Below are positions 12,801-23,900 of a stretch of DNA of 64,000 bases, piece by piece. A program made the position numbers and the translations under genes. The DNA comes from Tribonema minus (lineage: Eukaryota > Sar > Xanthophyceae > Tribonematales > Tribonemataceae): positions 124,001 through 188,000 of the forward strand of contig JAFCMP010000542.1 of assembly GCA_017506865.1 (NCBI GenBank), written 5' to 3'. Position 1 is the stretch's first letter; each line of letters begins with the position of its first letter. The notes beneath the pieces are model-generated. The model did no database searches, was not told the origin of the DNA, and saw only the letters and a list, made by a program, of their open reading frames with translations.

Positions 12801-15800
12801 GCATGGGTTAACATTGAGGTCATTCTGAAGTTGGTTGCAAAGCGACTATTGGAGTTGGGTATGCAGTCAGCATTTCCGCCTGCTCGTGTGTGAGCACGTT
12901 GCTTACGCCAGGCAGAAATTGAAGTTTAAGAATTTGAAGTAGTAGTTTCACCGCCCTGACTCATGAATCATGTGTTCTTCTGAAAATATGCACACACTAT
13001 AAATTCACCTGACACGCATGCAAGATGTCTACACATCAAGGTGCTGGTCCGATGGCACTTTGCACACACTGTTTATCGCAGTGAAACTGATATCACCCAT
13101 GCCAATTGTGCAGCTTGTTTTGACTTCTGTGACTTCAGTTCAGCAACGCTCAACAACGCAAAAAAGTCCACTGGCAGCATATTTGCCTGCCCTTTCAACA
13201 GACACTGTCAGTTCGGTTTCAGCCCCCCTTGTCTGAATTTGACACATAAACCTCAACAGCACCAACGTTGCCCCCTGTATGACTTAAACATGAACCTTAA
13301 AACCTCTACATAAAATGATCCATCCGCTGCAGCGCAACTTCAAACGAACTAGTTGAACCCCTGGCATGGAGGTCCACCGTCAGCACGACAGTGTGTACAA
13401 CTCTGAATGTGACGCGAACCTCAATACCCCCAAATGTGATTCCCTGCAACACAACTTCATGATGAGCTTGTAGCAGGACTACTCCAACGTGATCTCCTGC
13501 GGTGCAACTTCAAGTTCAACTGTTGAAGTACCTGGCGTGAAGGTCCGCTGTTGTGAGAGTGTTTACAAGTCTGATGTAACATGAACCTCAAAATCTCCAA
13601 CGTGACCCCCTGCAGGACAACTTGCATAAACTTCAAAACCTCCACGTGGTCCCCTGCAGTGCAACTTCAAATTCAATCGTTGAAGTACTTTACCTGGCGT
13701 GAAGGTCCGCCGTCAGCATGTCCGCCTGCTCCTTAGTGGGCACCTCGCTAGTCAGCAGCAGCCAGATGAGCGCCTCGGGCGTGGGCTCGCCGCCTGCGCA
13801 GCACGAATTAATTAACAGCATGAATTCACTGTGCGTCCATGAAACGGTAATTTGATCTGTGATGACTGCACAGTGTGCTTCGTTCGTCAGCAGCAGCGAG
13901 TTCAGCATTTTATCAAGCAGAGGTGAGTTGATGATAAATGACCAGATGAGAGTGTCGGGCAAATATTCACCACTGTTGGTGAGCATACAAGTGCGAGTTT
14001 TACAAACGACACACATGCATGACACACGAATGAATGTATAATAAATGAGCTGTGAGATTACATCATCAGCATACTTAAATTACAGGTGTGCACTTGTCAG
14101 ATGTTGATCACAGCGGCAGAGCACATGAGCGCTACCATGATGAACCAGCAGTGTATAACCATGAGTGGAGCTCAGAATTGGCATAGACAAGTAGCGTTCA
14201 TGTCTGCATGTCTCTGTATGCGAGAGCTTTCATGCCACGCATACAAACTGCATGGCCTATCGTTCGCTACAATGTGTGAAGTGTCACGTGTTGTGCCCTG
14301 TTGACACACGAATGTACTATCTACTTCTGAGCACCAACACGGTGCTGCGCTGCAGACAGCGCGCATGCGCAGACACTTTGGCTGGGTGCTCCCCTGAAAA
14401 TTACGGTTAGGGCTAGTTGAAAAAGCAAGCGCTACAGTTTTGCTTGGAGCCCACTGACAGCCCACCAACATGCTCGATGTTTGCTCAGTGTAACCACAGT
14501 CGCGTTCTATTCAGGACATGTTTGCCGGCACTGCAGCAGAGCAGGCACTGAGTGAAGTGGGTAACAAGGCCGCAATTAATGAAGTTCTTACAAGTGAAGC
14601 CCGCTGAGGTGGAGCATCATACACACAGACCTCTCTGACATGCACCGATGCGTCGGCAGTTGAGCGTCATCGACAGTATCGGGTTAGGGCTGGGGATAGG
14701 TGGTGTCATGCACTGATCTATGATCTATGACAGTTGAGCATCATCAAAAGAATAGCCGGACAAACAGCTTCATCGAAGCCTGTCAGAAGCAGCCACTTCA
14801 TGTACACTCAGAATTAGCTAGACATTATATACGTATTATATTGCATCATATACGTATTATATTGCCTCCCGAGTACACAAATTGGTATGTGTGTATTCTC
14901 ATTCCCAATGGTGTGCATGATTGCCAAGTCAACTGTCAAATTTTTCGGGTGTCTGCTTGACACGGCCAATCAACTTGCAAAGCTCAGCACCTGCTGTGGC
15001 TGCAGCGCAGCCATGCGCAAGTGAATATGCATTGGTTCAAAACTATACTTCTACATGTGCTGTTGAGACGGCCACCTCGGTGAATGCTGTGTAGAACAAG
15101 ATACTGGGAAACTGGGGATGAATTAACGAAATGAATTCACACCTCTAAGACTGTCAGAATGACTGCAGCATGTTTCAAAGCTGCGTGACCAGCACTGTCT
15201 CAGGAATTTATCTGGCTCAAGGCATGCGTGAACTCGCCGGCCACACAAAAGATCCAGATATCCTTGCATATGTGGCAGGAGACACGACTCTCGGCGTACC
15301 TTTCTGGTAACCAGGCAGCTTCTTCTGGCAGTCAGGGATGGTGAGACCCCTGAACCGAATCCCCTCCTCAGGATCCAAGTTGCTGGTTTCCCACATCATG
15401 GTCTTGATCCCACGCGATCCACCGATGACCTGGTCTATCGTCACCATGCCCAGCCCCACATCGCCATGCTCCTTCTTCAGCTTCAGCAGAGAGGCCTGCT
15501 TCTCCGGTATCTGCGCCGCCAGGACCTCCTTGAGTGTGCTCGCACAGCGGCTGGAGACGCTCTTTGCTGTCGCCTGCGGGTGGATAGAGCATGTGGAATG
15601 CACAAGTAATTCATCAGGAAATGGTACAAAGCATAGCAGGCAAAAGCAGATATTGCAGCAGCTCAAAAGCTCCAGAACGCTGCGTTTGCGTTTCCAACAC
15701 CAGCGCGCCCCAGCCATGTGCAAGACATGCACCCGATGCGCTCGTGACGTCCTAGGAGAGGCATTCGAAATCTGTGGCTTGCCTTAGGCGCACGAGCGGC

Positions 15801-15821
15801 CAGGTTCCGGAAAGCCTGCAT
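6897..15821 (-). CDS. CS: Citrate synthase, mitochondrial type, nine exons
   Basis: It condenses acetyl-CoA and oxaloacetate to citrate in the TCA cycle, in the mitochondrial matrix. Minus-strand exons: 15783-15821, 15300-15573, 13694-13793, 11780-12073, 10746-10932, 10151-10258, 8777-8889, 7781-7826 and 6897-7115. They sum to 1380 nt, that is 459 residues plus a TAG stop, close to the roughly 466 of animal enzymes. Family landmarks in order: [17 protein letters not shown] with catalytic His292, [15 protein letters not shown] with His341, [11 protein letters not shown] with Asp396, then [13 protein letters not shown] and LERPKS. The N-terminus ([11 protein letters not shown]) is basic and looks like a mitochondrial presequence. 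An in-frame ATG at 15885-15887 would add 22 residues. Intron 1 has a GC donor (AAG|GCAAGC), the only choice I found that keeps frame. The introns around several exons contain degenerate copies of exon edges. Confidence 0.95.
8375..8776 (-). repeat. Tandem copies of citrate synthase exon 7 3' end plus donor
   Basis: The true exon end and donor read GCTCACCTGACAATGTGAAA at 8771. Diverged versions of the same segment and the following TCCGGCAGGTGCTTG occur around 8622-8680, 8460-8510, 8530-8560, 8395-8425 and 8700-8730. The 8622 copy retains the intact donor CTCACCTGACAAT. Confidence 0.8.
9415..9600. repeat. Short tandem repeat with AGCACAGCCATTTTTCTGACATG units
   Basis: Three near-identical copies of a roughly 23-bp unit (GCACAGCCATTTTTCTGACA) start near 9417, 9440 and 9496. 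They are interleaved with the dispersed motif CAGTGCTCAG. The region lies inside a citrate synthase intron and has no coding signal. Confidence 0.7.
9646..10130. repeat. CCCTAA-type repeats and CTG-rich tracts within a citrate synthase intron
   Basis: Pieces such as AAACCCTAACCCTAGTTG recur at about 9803, 9878, 10009 and 10114, with GCTGCTGCTG runs near 9724, 9770 and 9975. They separate partial copies of exon 6. Confidence 0.75.
9923..10110 (-). repeat. Two degraded copies of citrate synthase exon 6 3' end plus donor
   Basis: The true exon 6 end reads TCACCTTTCCGGAGTTGAGC at 10148. A good copy starts at about 10050 and follows about 55 bp of exon sequence. A more diverged copy lies at about 9936. 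The arrangement has the same polarity as at the other exons. Confidence 0.85.
10560..11285 (-). repeat. Partial copies of citrate synthase exon 5 on both sides of the real exon
   Basis: The real exon is 10746-10932. On the donor side, about 10606-10683 copies its 3' 80 bp (CTGGTTGGCCAG onward) with substitutions. On the acceptor side, three copies of ATGTACAGCCGCATGAGCTC followed by GGGTCCGTGAACCTG lie near 10988-11040, 11095-11145 and 11225-11285. Confidence 0.85.
12125..12195 (-). repeat. Degenerate copy of citrate synthase exon 4 5' end
   Basis: The segment GCGGATGAGGAGCTCAATGT resembles the exon's GCGGATGAGCGGCTCGATGT at 12038. It is followed by a matching GCGCGAGCAGCGTAGAACTG. It sits upstream of the true acceptor. 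Confidence 0.65.
13355..13990 (-). repeat. Degenerate copies of citrate synthase exon 3 edges
   Basis: Around the real exon (13694-13793), the donor-side motif CTGGCGTGAAGGTCCGC recurs at about 13531 and, more diverged, at about 13361. On the acceptor side, 13885-13975 is a weak copy (GTCAGCAGCAGCGAG, then CCAGATGAGAGTGTCGGGC). ACTTCAAGTT-type motifs lie between copies. Confidence 0.7.
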
Positions 15822-16134
15822 AGCTGCTGCTCGTGACGGATTGCTGTGTGAGACAAGCTGTATCGCTGCGGTCTGATGGCCACGCACTGATTTATCGGGT
15901 ACTCAATTGCCCTCGCCTTCTGCTGAGCTGCTGAGATGCGAAGTTCCAGATGAAGTTCTGTTGGAAGTTGCCTCGAAGGTCAAAACACACACAGAGCAGA
16001 CAGAATAGGTGGCAAGGTTGCAGACTGCGTTAACGGCGGACGCAGCGAGGAGCCAGGCAGGTCCATCATAATACGATCACAGCAACGCAGCAGGACAACA
16101 GCTTGCGTATTCCGACTCAGGGGAGTACACTTCC
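15822..16134. promoter_or_regulatory. Divergent intergenic region between citrate synthase and a small plus-strand ORF
   Basis: About 310 bp separate the two predicted start codons, so both promoters should lie here if the small ORF is real. I see no clear TATA box. If citrate synthase starts at the upstream in-frame ATG, the region shrinks to about 250 bp. Confidence 0.35.
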
Positions 16135-16509
16135 ATGGGCATTCCAGATGCCCTGATCTTGGGCGTATGCATGGTGGGGGCCTCGTACATGATCAGCAAC
16201 TCCCTTTCAACGACGCCTCTGCTCCAGCACCGCTTCATCATTCATCTCCCGAACGTACGGGCGAAGCTACCGCTGGGCGGCACACTGCAGGTGCAGTTTG
16301 ACGGGCCTGTGCGAGTGGGAGCGTCGGAAGGGGCCATAGCGGAAGCTGCGGCGGGCGCTGCAAGTGCTGGGATCCTGGACGTCGATACCGTACCATCAAC
16401 ACCGGAAACAGGCGCGCTTTCAACCGTGCGGAAGCGGAGGCGGATCCCTTTGAAAGTGAGGTATGCTGGCACCAGCAGGACGGGCGGGAAAAGCGGAAGG
16501 AGCGGTTAG
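16135..16509 (+). CDS. Small hypothetical protein, 124 residues, with a possible N-terminal membrane segment
   Basis: This is a single-exon frame from an ATG in the context CTTCCATGGG to a TAG. Residues 5-24 (DALILGVCMVGASYMISNSL) could be a signal anchor. The middle is rich in Gly, Ala and Val (LPLGGTLQVQFDGPVRVG), and the C-terminus is basic (RKRRRIPLKVRY, then GGKSGRSG). I do not recognise a family. In its favour are its position next to the citrate synthase start, its Kozak-like context and its even third-position GC. A chance ORF cannot be excluded. Confidence 0.4.
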   Translation: MGIPDALILGVCMVGASYMISNSLSTTPLLQHRFIIHLPNVRAKLPLGGTLQVQFDGPVRVGASEGAIAEAAAGAASAGILDVDTVPSTPETGALSTVRKRRRIPLKVRYAGTSRTGGKSGRSG

Positions 16510-19500
16510 TTGAATGTAACAGTTGTGCAAGGACATTGCTCGTGTGGTGTATGCCTTCATAGTCATCGAACGCAGCCCCACGGTGTTCACTGTGCGCGAG
16601 TGCTCACGTGCACATGCGTGCATGTACAAAAGGAAAGGAGCTGCTGCATAGCCTGCAGCACAGGCTTTTCATTGAGTCACACAAACAGCATGTTAGCTTC
16701 ATGTACACAAGGCATCGGTAGAGCGTCGTCAATGAAACTTTGTGGTATTATCCGTCGTCACACTTCAGTTCACATTTTATTATGTTGTCTGCGCTTATTT
16801 GGAGCATGGCGACCAAATGCATGCATATTGCTTGCTGTTGAATGGCCAGTGCCAGCAACTACATACTGCTTCAAAGCAAATCACCACCTGACAACTGCTT
16901 TTGAAGCATAGCACCTCTTGAAATTGTTCAACTGCACCTGCGGGTTGGGGGTTACAAACTGCTGTACGCCACAATGATGTTAGGAATGAAACGGATGTTC
17001 AGACACTGAAGCATTGCGGATGTCAGGTAATGTGATTCAAGCAGTCAATCTGCGCTGTCAAGTCCCCTTCCACAGCTCACTTCTGTGCAGTATCAATCAA
17101 GGTTATGAATGCCTTGCAATGCTCACGTTGGCCTGGACAAGTCAGGTGAGACGGTCTGTGGCTTACACGATCATGATGTGAGGTTCTGGGGACAAATTTA
17201 GGTGAGACAGTGTCTGAGGGTGTAACGTCAAACAAAATGAGTTTGCCGAGCACACAGCAAACAGGCGCGCAGTTGCTGAGCAGTGACACAGTGCTGCAGT
17301 GCGGCGCCAAACACTTGATGCAGCCCCAATACTGAAGCGCGCCTTGCGGTCTGACTCAGAAGTGGTGTCGCGGTTACAGCTCAGCAATGCAAACAAAAAA
17401 GTCGGTCGGATGTGCAATCGGTCTGTCCAGAAAAAGCAGAAAGGACCTGCATCCGCTTGTATAAAGGCCCAAATGGAGGCCAGCCATCCAAATGTTTCTA
17501 GAGTTTGATCCTATGCAGCAAAGATGCAGCAACCTAGTGGGCACTGCGCCCTGAAGCTTGGACGCTGTTGTTGCAATACAGCCCAGCATCTGCGCTCCGC
17601 GTGTGTACGTAATGATGCATTCCACCAGCTCCAGCGCCAGCACATCAGTGAAGTCTGATGCTCAGCAAACCCCAGCCCAGGCTTGTGCAACACTCTGCCA
17701 CCCCCCGCCAGAGCACATTGCTGAGTGCGATGCCTACTGGTTGACAAACAGCGTGCCCGACCTTCGCTATCTCACCACCCCCGGCCGCATAACTATCCAT
17801 ATTTGGAGCATTCTTTATGCCTGTCAAGTACGAGCTCGCTGTGGTGGTGCACGCACGCTTGTGATCTGTGATGATGGTGTTCGTGCCCTTCTGGATCTTG
17901 GCCGCTGTGTAGTGTATATTGGTGCACAATCAATACACTGAGCGAGAATTAATAAAAAGTACACGTCCAAATGACTGAGCATTGTACCTCAAGAAGCATG
18001 TCTCAGTCAACACACCTCGACACTGTGTAGCTCATGTCGAGCGCATTTCAAGTTGCGCATTCAGGTACCTCAGAAGTAATACAGTTAAAGTTGTCAACGG
18101 CGCACTGATTCAGTGCAGGCAGTAATGGCATCACCCATGTCTGTTGTATCAACCTGGTGCTGCAGCAGTAGCCAGCATCAAAACAAGCAAGGCACTTTCA
18201 CCAGAAGCATGTAGAACACTTGAAGAAAGACTCAAAGCAGTAACAGTTTACAAAGTATAAAGGGTTATCATTACGCGTTTTTCAACAAGCGCTGTGCGCT
18301 GCTGACAACATGCCAGAACATGGTTCTGCATACCCGCTGAGATGAAGATCAAAGTGCTGACAACATCTCTATACCCTATGCCCTGCTGCCACAAACGAAT
18401 GTGCTGTGGCACCACTGCGTTACTGCTCTCGACAATCCAACTCAGGTCGCTAGTATGACTTGAGCTTGCGCATATGCAATGCACTTGCGCTTGAGCTTTG
18501 CCACCTGCAACTCATGCAACAAGCAGTGCAGCAACAATTGGCAAAGTGTGAGCGTAGTGCACGGCGATCATGACCTGCCCCATGTACAGTCCATGTACTG
18601 CCTGTGTACTGTGGCATGTGGCGGTATTCTGATGCTAGTCAACCACAGCTTGCTGAAGCAGACAGCTGCCAACAGATGAACGTGTAGGTACCGTGAGGCA
18701 CATAATGCAATCGGGGCAGGATGTTGCAAGCTGGAACCGGCACTCAGTCTTCACTGGCGGCAGCAACACCTACTTAAATACCAGGCGAAGTGAGCTTCAT
18801 GCCAAATCCACAACGCAACTGATGATGCCAGTTAAGCATGCTGTTTCAATACACGTCTCTTGTCCACTTATGCACATTGTTTGTCTAGGTGCCTATCCAT
18901 GCCTGTAGGCTCACCTGAAAATGTCCATGAGGGTAGGTATACCATGGTATGTTCCACGCCCGTTCCACACACCTGCAACTCGGCATCATGGATTATAGAA
19001 TTTGCTGAACGCTGGCACATGCAAGGCCCTGCAAGTACAGCACCTACCTGGGTCTCTCTTAGTGCAGCAGTGAACTTGCCCAAGGCTCACCACCAACCCC
19101 CCGCACCGCAACAAGGTGGAGACCATAGCGGGGGACCAACCACTACCACATATCTACTGTTGCCTACGCAAGCAACTCTACAGTCAGTTATAACCGAAGG
19201 ATTGGAGGCTGACATCGGACATAGGGACGGCCCGGGAAGCATGGAGGCAGCGGAATACCCCCATACCCCCAGAGGAGGGAAAACAACAAAGTGCTACCCT
19301 CCTGCGGTTCAGTATTGCATGCACATCGCCAACCGCCGTCAGTGACAGGGAACAGACTAAAGGTAACGACGCGGTTGACACAGAGCCATCTGCGAGAGCA
19401 GCAGAAAGGGGGGGCCGCACAAGACAGACACCCGTATCCCCTCCCCACTACAGTGGATCTCAAACAGGCTGTTAAGCCTGGCCTATGTCCGATGCCTCTC

Positions 19501-20947
19501 CAGCCTTCAGCTACACTGCAGCTACACCTGACACTTCCTGCAAGCCCAGGCCACGGCACCCTACTATTGAGGGAGATGTCTAGCTGGACTGACTGCAATC
19601 ATCTGCATACAATCAATCAACTATGTTGTGGCTGCCATGGGGCCTCTGGGTTCTACTTCCGCCCAACGCACTACTTCCAAAGAGCACAGAGAGCACTACG
19701 AGCCAAACATTAGGAGGGCGCCCTGGGCTTGCCGCCGCCCAAAGAGAGGACACAAAGGCCTCCCCGCAGACCAGGCTGCTTCTGGTGCCAACGCCCCAAT
19801 GATATGCCGTTAGCAGATAGTAGTGCTGCAGCGCATTAGACATGGTAAGCTGATGTTAAGCTGATGATTGCAGCGCCGTGGGCAATCACAGACCTCAGCT
19901 CGCAGTGCACGAGGTCGAAGAACACCACGGTCGCCTCCAGGGAAGGAACCGTAGGGGCGGCCGCAGTTTCCTGCCGTTCTTTTCGCAGCGCCCTCTTTCT
20001 CTTTGCAAACAAGCCTACCTCAAGCTACACGAAGTGATGGCGCCAGACTTCGCGCCCAGCTCACCTGTGAGCCGCGCTCAGAAAGCCGGAGGACGGCACT
20101 GCCGTTTCCAGCGATCTGCCCTCCCTTTCGCTCGCTGCCATCCTCCTTAGCCTCAATTGCCATCTGGAGGCAGCGAGTGACGAGGTGGTTTTTTTGTCAA
20201 CGCGGCAGTTGCAAAACGGTTACGCCCAATCCGCCCTGGCGCAATAGTGGATGCTCATCAGGCATTTCTGCAGAGCGGGCAGCAGCATTGGGTAAATCCA
20301 CCTTGCAATTGCTCAATGAATGCCACACATTGCCGGCGTTGGTACCAGCATTGGGCACATGTCTCAAACCAGGCACATGCTCACATGGCTGTCAGTCATG
20401 GCAGGAATCCGATCGTGGGTGCGGGAGGCTAGAGTCGTGTTGGACACGCAGCTGGCTGCACAAGCTCGAGGTTTCCTAATATGAGTTCTCATCAAGGCGC
20501 GTTGTGAAGGCTTCTTGACTGCCACCATGGAAGAATCGGCTCTGATGCACAACAAGCACACACTTGACACAACAACAACAACAAGCAGACACATTGATGG
20601 TGAAGGCAAGAGTTCGGCACCACCGCTGTATGTATTGGGAACTGCACCTGCAGTACACTTTTATCAAGTTGCTAGGTATTCCGACAGTATCTGCAGTCAT
20701 GTTCTCGCATTTTTACAGAAATGAGATCGTACAAATACACAAATGATCAGTCTTCGAGAACATTTTACTGATAAACATGGCTGCCTTTGCCGTAATCTCT
20801 TGTACGATATGAGTCAACATCAATGCTATTCCTCTCACAGCGTCAACTTCAACTTTATGAAGTTCTGCAGAGTTGAAGTGAAGTTCGTAACTGCCCAACT
20901 GAAAGAAAAGAAATCGCTGTTCAACTCCAATACACACCAAAGGCGTC
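16510..20947. other. Long region without a recognisable gene
   Basis: Many short open frames occur on both strands, but none has a recognisable motif with splice support. The stretch 19080-20470 has a different, more C-rich texture and may be a decayed insertion. At 17939 a sequence identical to part of the retroelement 3' tail occurs (see the entry there). Confidence 0.4.
17938..17970 (+). repeat. Isolated copy of the retroelement 3'-tail motif
   Basis: CTGAGCGAGAATTAATAAAA, continuing AAGTACA, also occurs at 32771, downstream of the retrotransposon ORF. The sequences 5' of the two copies do not resemble each other here, so this is either a very short 3' fragment or a shared polyadenylation-type element. 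Confidence 0.5.
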
Positions 20948-23900
20948 ATGTCGGAAGCAGAGAGAATGTCGGCAGCAGCAAAGATACAGTCTCTGCAGAG
21001 AGGGCGAGTGGCACGGACTCGGTATAAGGCAGCCGATGGCAAGACAACTGCGAGAGCACAAAGGGAGGCCGCACAACAGCAGGCAAGAGATACACCAAAG
21101 CCGGTCCGACTAGTCTGCCATCCTGATGCAATAGGCGACTAGGCACGGCGCAAACGATTTGGTCTCTGCTGCACCATGAAAACCACGAATGCCTGTAATA
21201 CCAGCACGTAGTATATCCGGCAATGAATAGTGCTGTGTTTCATAGCACTGGTGTTGAACTAATCTGGTGCAGGTATCTGCATCTGAGGTGGTTCGTGAAT
21301 TGAACGAACACCCTGCCTCTGCGAAATACTCTGTAACTGACTTGATAGCATTCTTGAGCGCCGAGCGAGGATCCTGTTCGCAGGCTTCCGTCGGTCCAGA
21401 TGTAACTTGAAGTTACAGTGACATCGCTGGCGCCACATTGTGAACAAAGGCGAATTGTATTCGATGTGAGTTGCGTACGCTTCATAGCACGCCTGGGCTT
21501 AGACGTGATTGGCTTACACGCAACTGGTTGCAGACACTGGCGGGATTAACTGCCACCATATAGGCTGCAGCAACTTCGTTTTGTCGGAGCAATCATCATG
21601 GTGCTGCTATAATAGTCTACTCCTGATGGCTGAGAGATGTGCTGCCATTAACTCAGAACGCACAACATGCCATCTCACTTGTGAATTCAATGTAGTGACT
21701 GGCGGCTCTCCTCCAAAGCGCCCTAAACTGCTGCTTTCAACTTTTTCTTGACGCACTGTGAAAAGCGGTTGCTCAGCAGCTGGTGTCCCGAGGAGTGAGG
21801 TTTCCCGCAGATTTAGGTACTTGCAGGTGCACACACTACGCCAACACCTGGCATGTCACAAAGCACTGAAAAAGTAGACGTGCAGCTCAGTAGCTCGCGG
21901 CAGCGCAATGATCTCAGATGCTCAGCGACTGTCGCATATTCTTGTTTGTCACCAGACACTGTTGTAGCGGTCACCTTGGGCAACAAACAGTTCAGCAGCG
22001 CAGGCACAAACGCGTGTGAGTCAAGCAATGAGAACTCAGTGGAAGCGATACAACTTTCATGGTAGGATTGGGTGCCCGGATGCAAGCCTGGCCAATGCGT
22101 CACCGCTGCGCGATCGCTCCGCAGCTGCACGTGAACACGCAGGGCGGTGCAATGCCGGAATACCAGTCTTAAACCCAGCACTCACCCTCATGCCAACCTC
22201 AACTTGGACTTCAAACTGTCCCGCATATGCAACTGGCTTGCCTAATCATCATCGCTGCAGCGCTCTATAAACTGTACCTACCACTAGTACCAGGCCCAGG
22301 TCCTTTGAGCACTGGGCACAGTCCACTGCATCCCCTGCGCAGCGCCCCCACACGATACCTACTTTTTCTCCCCCCTTCACCGCTCCCCTGCTGCAGCAGC
22401 AGGAGGGGCAGTGCGGCACAGCGACGCTCATCCAGTGGCGCATGCACGCTCACACGATACCTACTTACGCCCCCCCCCCGCCCCGCCCCCGCTGCAGCTG
22501 CAGGAGGAGCAGGGCGGCGCGGCAACGCTCATCCAGTCGCACGTGCTACCTACTTATCCCCACCGTCCTTACCTACCCCCCCCCCCCCCCCCCCGCAGGA
22601 GGAGCAGGGCGGCGCGGCAACGCTCATCCAGTCTGCTCACATTATACCTACTTACCCCTCATCCTTTGCCTTCCCCCCCCCCCCTGCAGGAGGAGCAGGG
22701 CGGCGCAGCAACGCTCATCCAGTCGCGCGTGCGCACGCGCCTCGCGCAAAAACGTGTGGCAGCGCTCGCCGACGGCGGCACCACACTCGACCGTGCCGCC
22801 GTCAAGCGCGGCCTGCACACGCTCGGGCGCGCCCCTCACTCGCTGCGCCACTGCCTCACCGGCTGCGACCTGCGCGGCCTGGGGCTGCGCGATGTGGCAG
22901 CGCTCAGTGACTGGCCGCTGCTGCAGACGCTGGATGTGTCTGACAATGCGCTGACGGAGCTCGCGCCGCTGTGCGCGCTGCCGTTCCTGTGCGAGCTGCA
23001 CGCCGCGCGCAACGGCGTTACCGAGGTGCTGGACTTCGAGGTGCTGCGGGGGCGCGACGTCAGGTGAGGGTCACAGGATTAGGGTTAGGGTTAGGGTCAG
23101 GGTTAGGGCTAGGGCTCGAGTTCAGGTCAGCATTAGGGTTTGCGTTCCTGTGCGAGCTGCACGCCGCACGCAACGGCATAACGGAGGTGCTGGACTTTGA
23201 GGTGCTGCGGGGGCGCGACGTCAGGTGAGGGTTCTAGGGTGAGAGGTCGGGTTAGGGTTAGGATGAGGGGTAGGGTTAGGGTTAGGAGCAGGGTTAGAAT
23301 TACGGTTTGAGGAAGGGTAAGGGTAAGTGTGTGTGGGTCACGGTCAGGGCTAAGATTAGGGTTAGGCTTTGGTTTGGGATTAGGTTAGCGGGGTGTTGCC
23401 TGCCTTCAAAACGTGTCCCACTTTCATAGCGCCATGAGTATGCACTGCTGTGCATGCAGCGCTGTTGTGGGGGAATACTGTACGGCAGCGCCGCGCTGCG
23501 GGCATGCGCCAAGAGCATAACAACGCCCGCAGTGCTCAGCACAACCAATACTGGCGCACTGCATGTGCTTGGTCACGATGTCGTTGTTGAGCTTTGCAGT
23601 GCTCTGACATGGCACCATGCACCCTGAGAGTGGCTGGCTTGCTGACTGGTATATGCACGTTCCGGCTTATGGTACAGTCCGTGTCACTACTGCTTTCATG
23701 AAACATACATCATGATATGGTTATGTGCGTGTTCAACCGTGCAGCTCCTGTACCATGCTTCTGCAACAGTGCTCAGGGCGAGCCGATAACAGTCACACCG
23801 TTGCAGATCTTGATCGATGCGCCATCTTGGCAATGACACACAGCGCACTGTGGTGCACCCAGCCGCAAGGTCGCCAAACGTCGCCAAACCCGCACTGTCA

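Noticed and set aside
19900-19960. Minus-strand VVFFDL resembling an exonuclease motif I
   Set aside because: The acidic partner residue is missing (FFDLVH instead of FFDLET) and no other motif follows.
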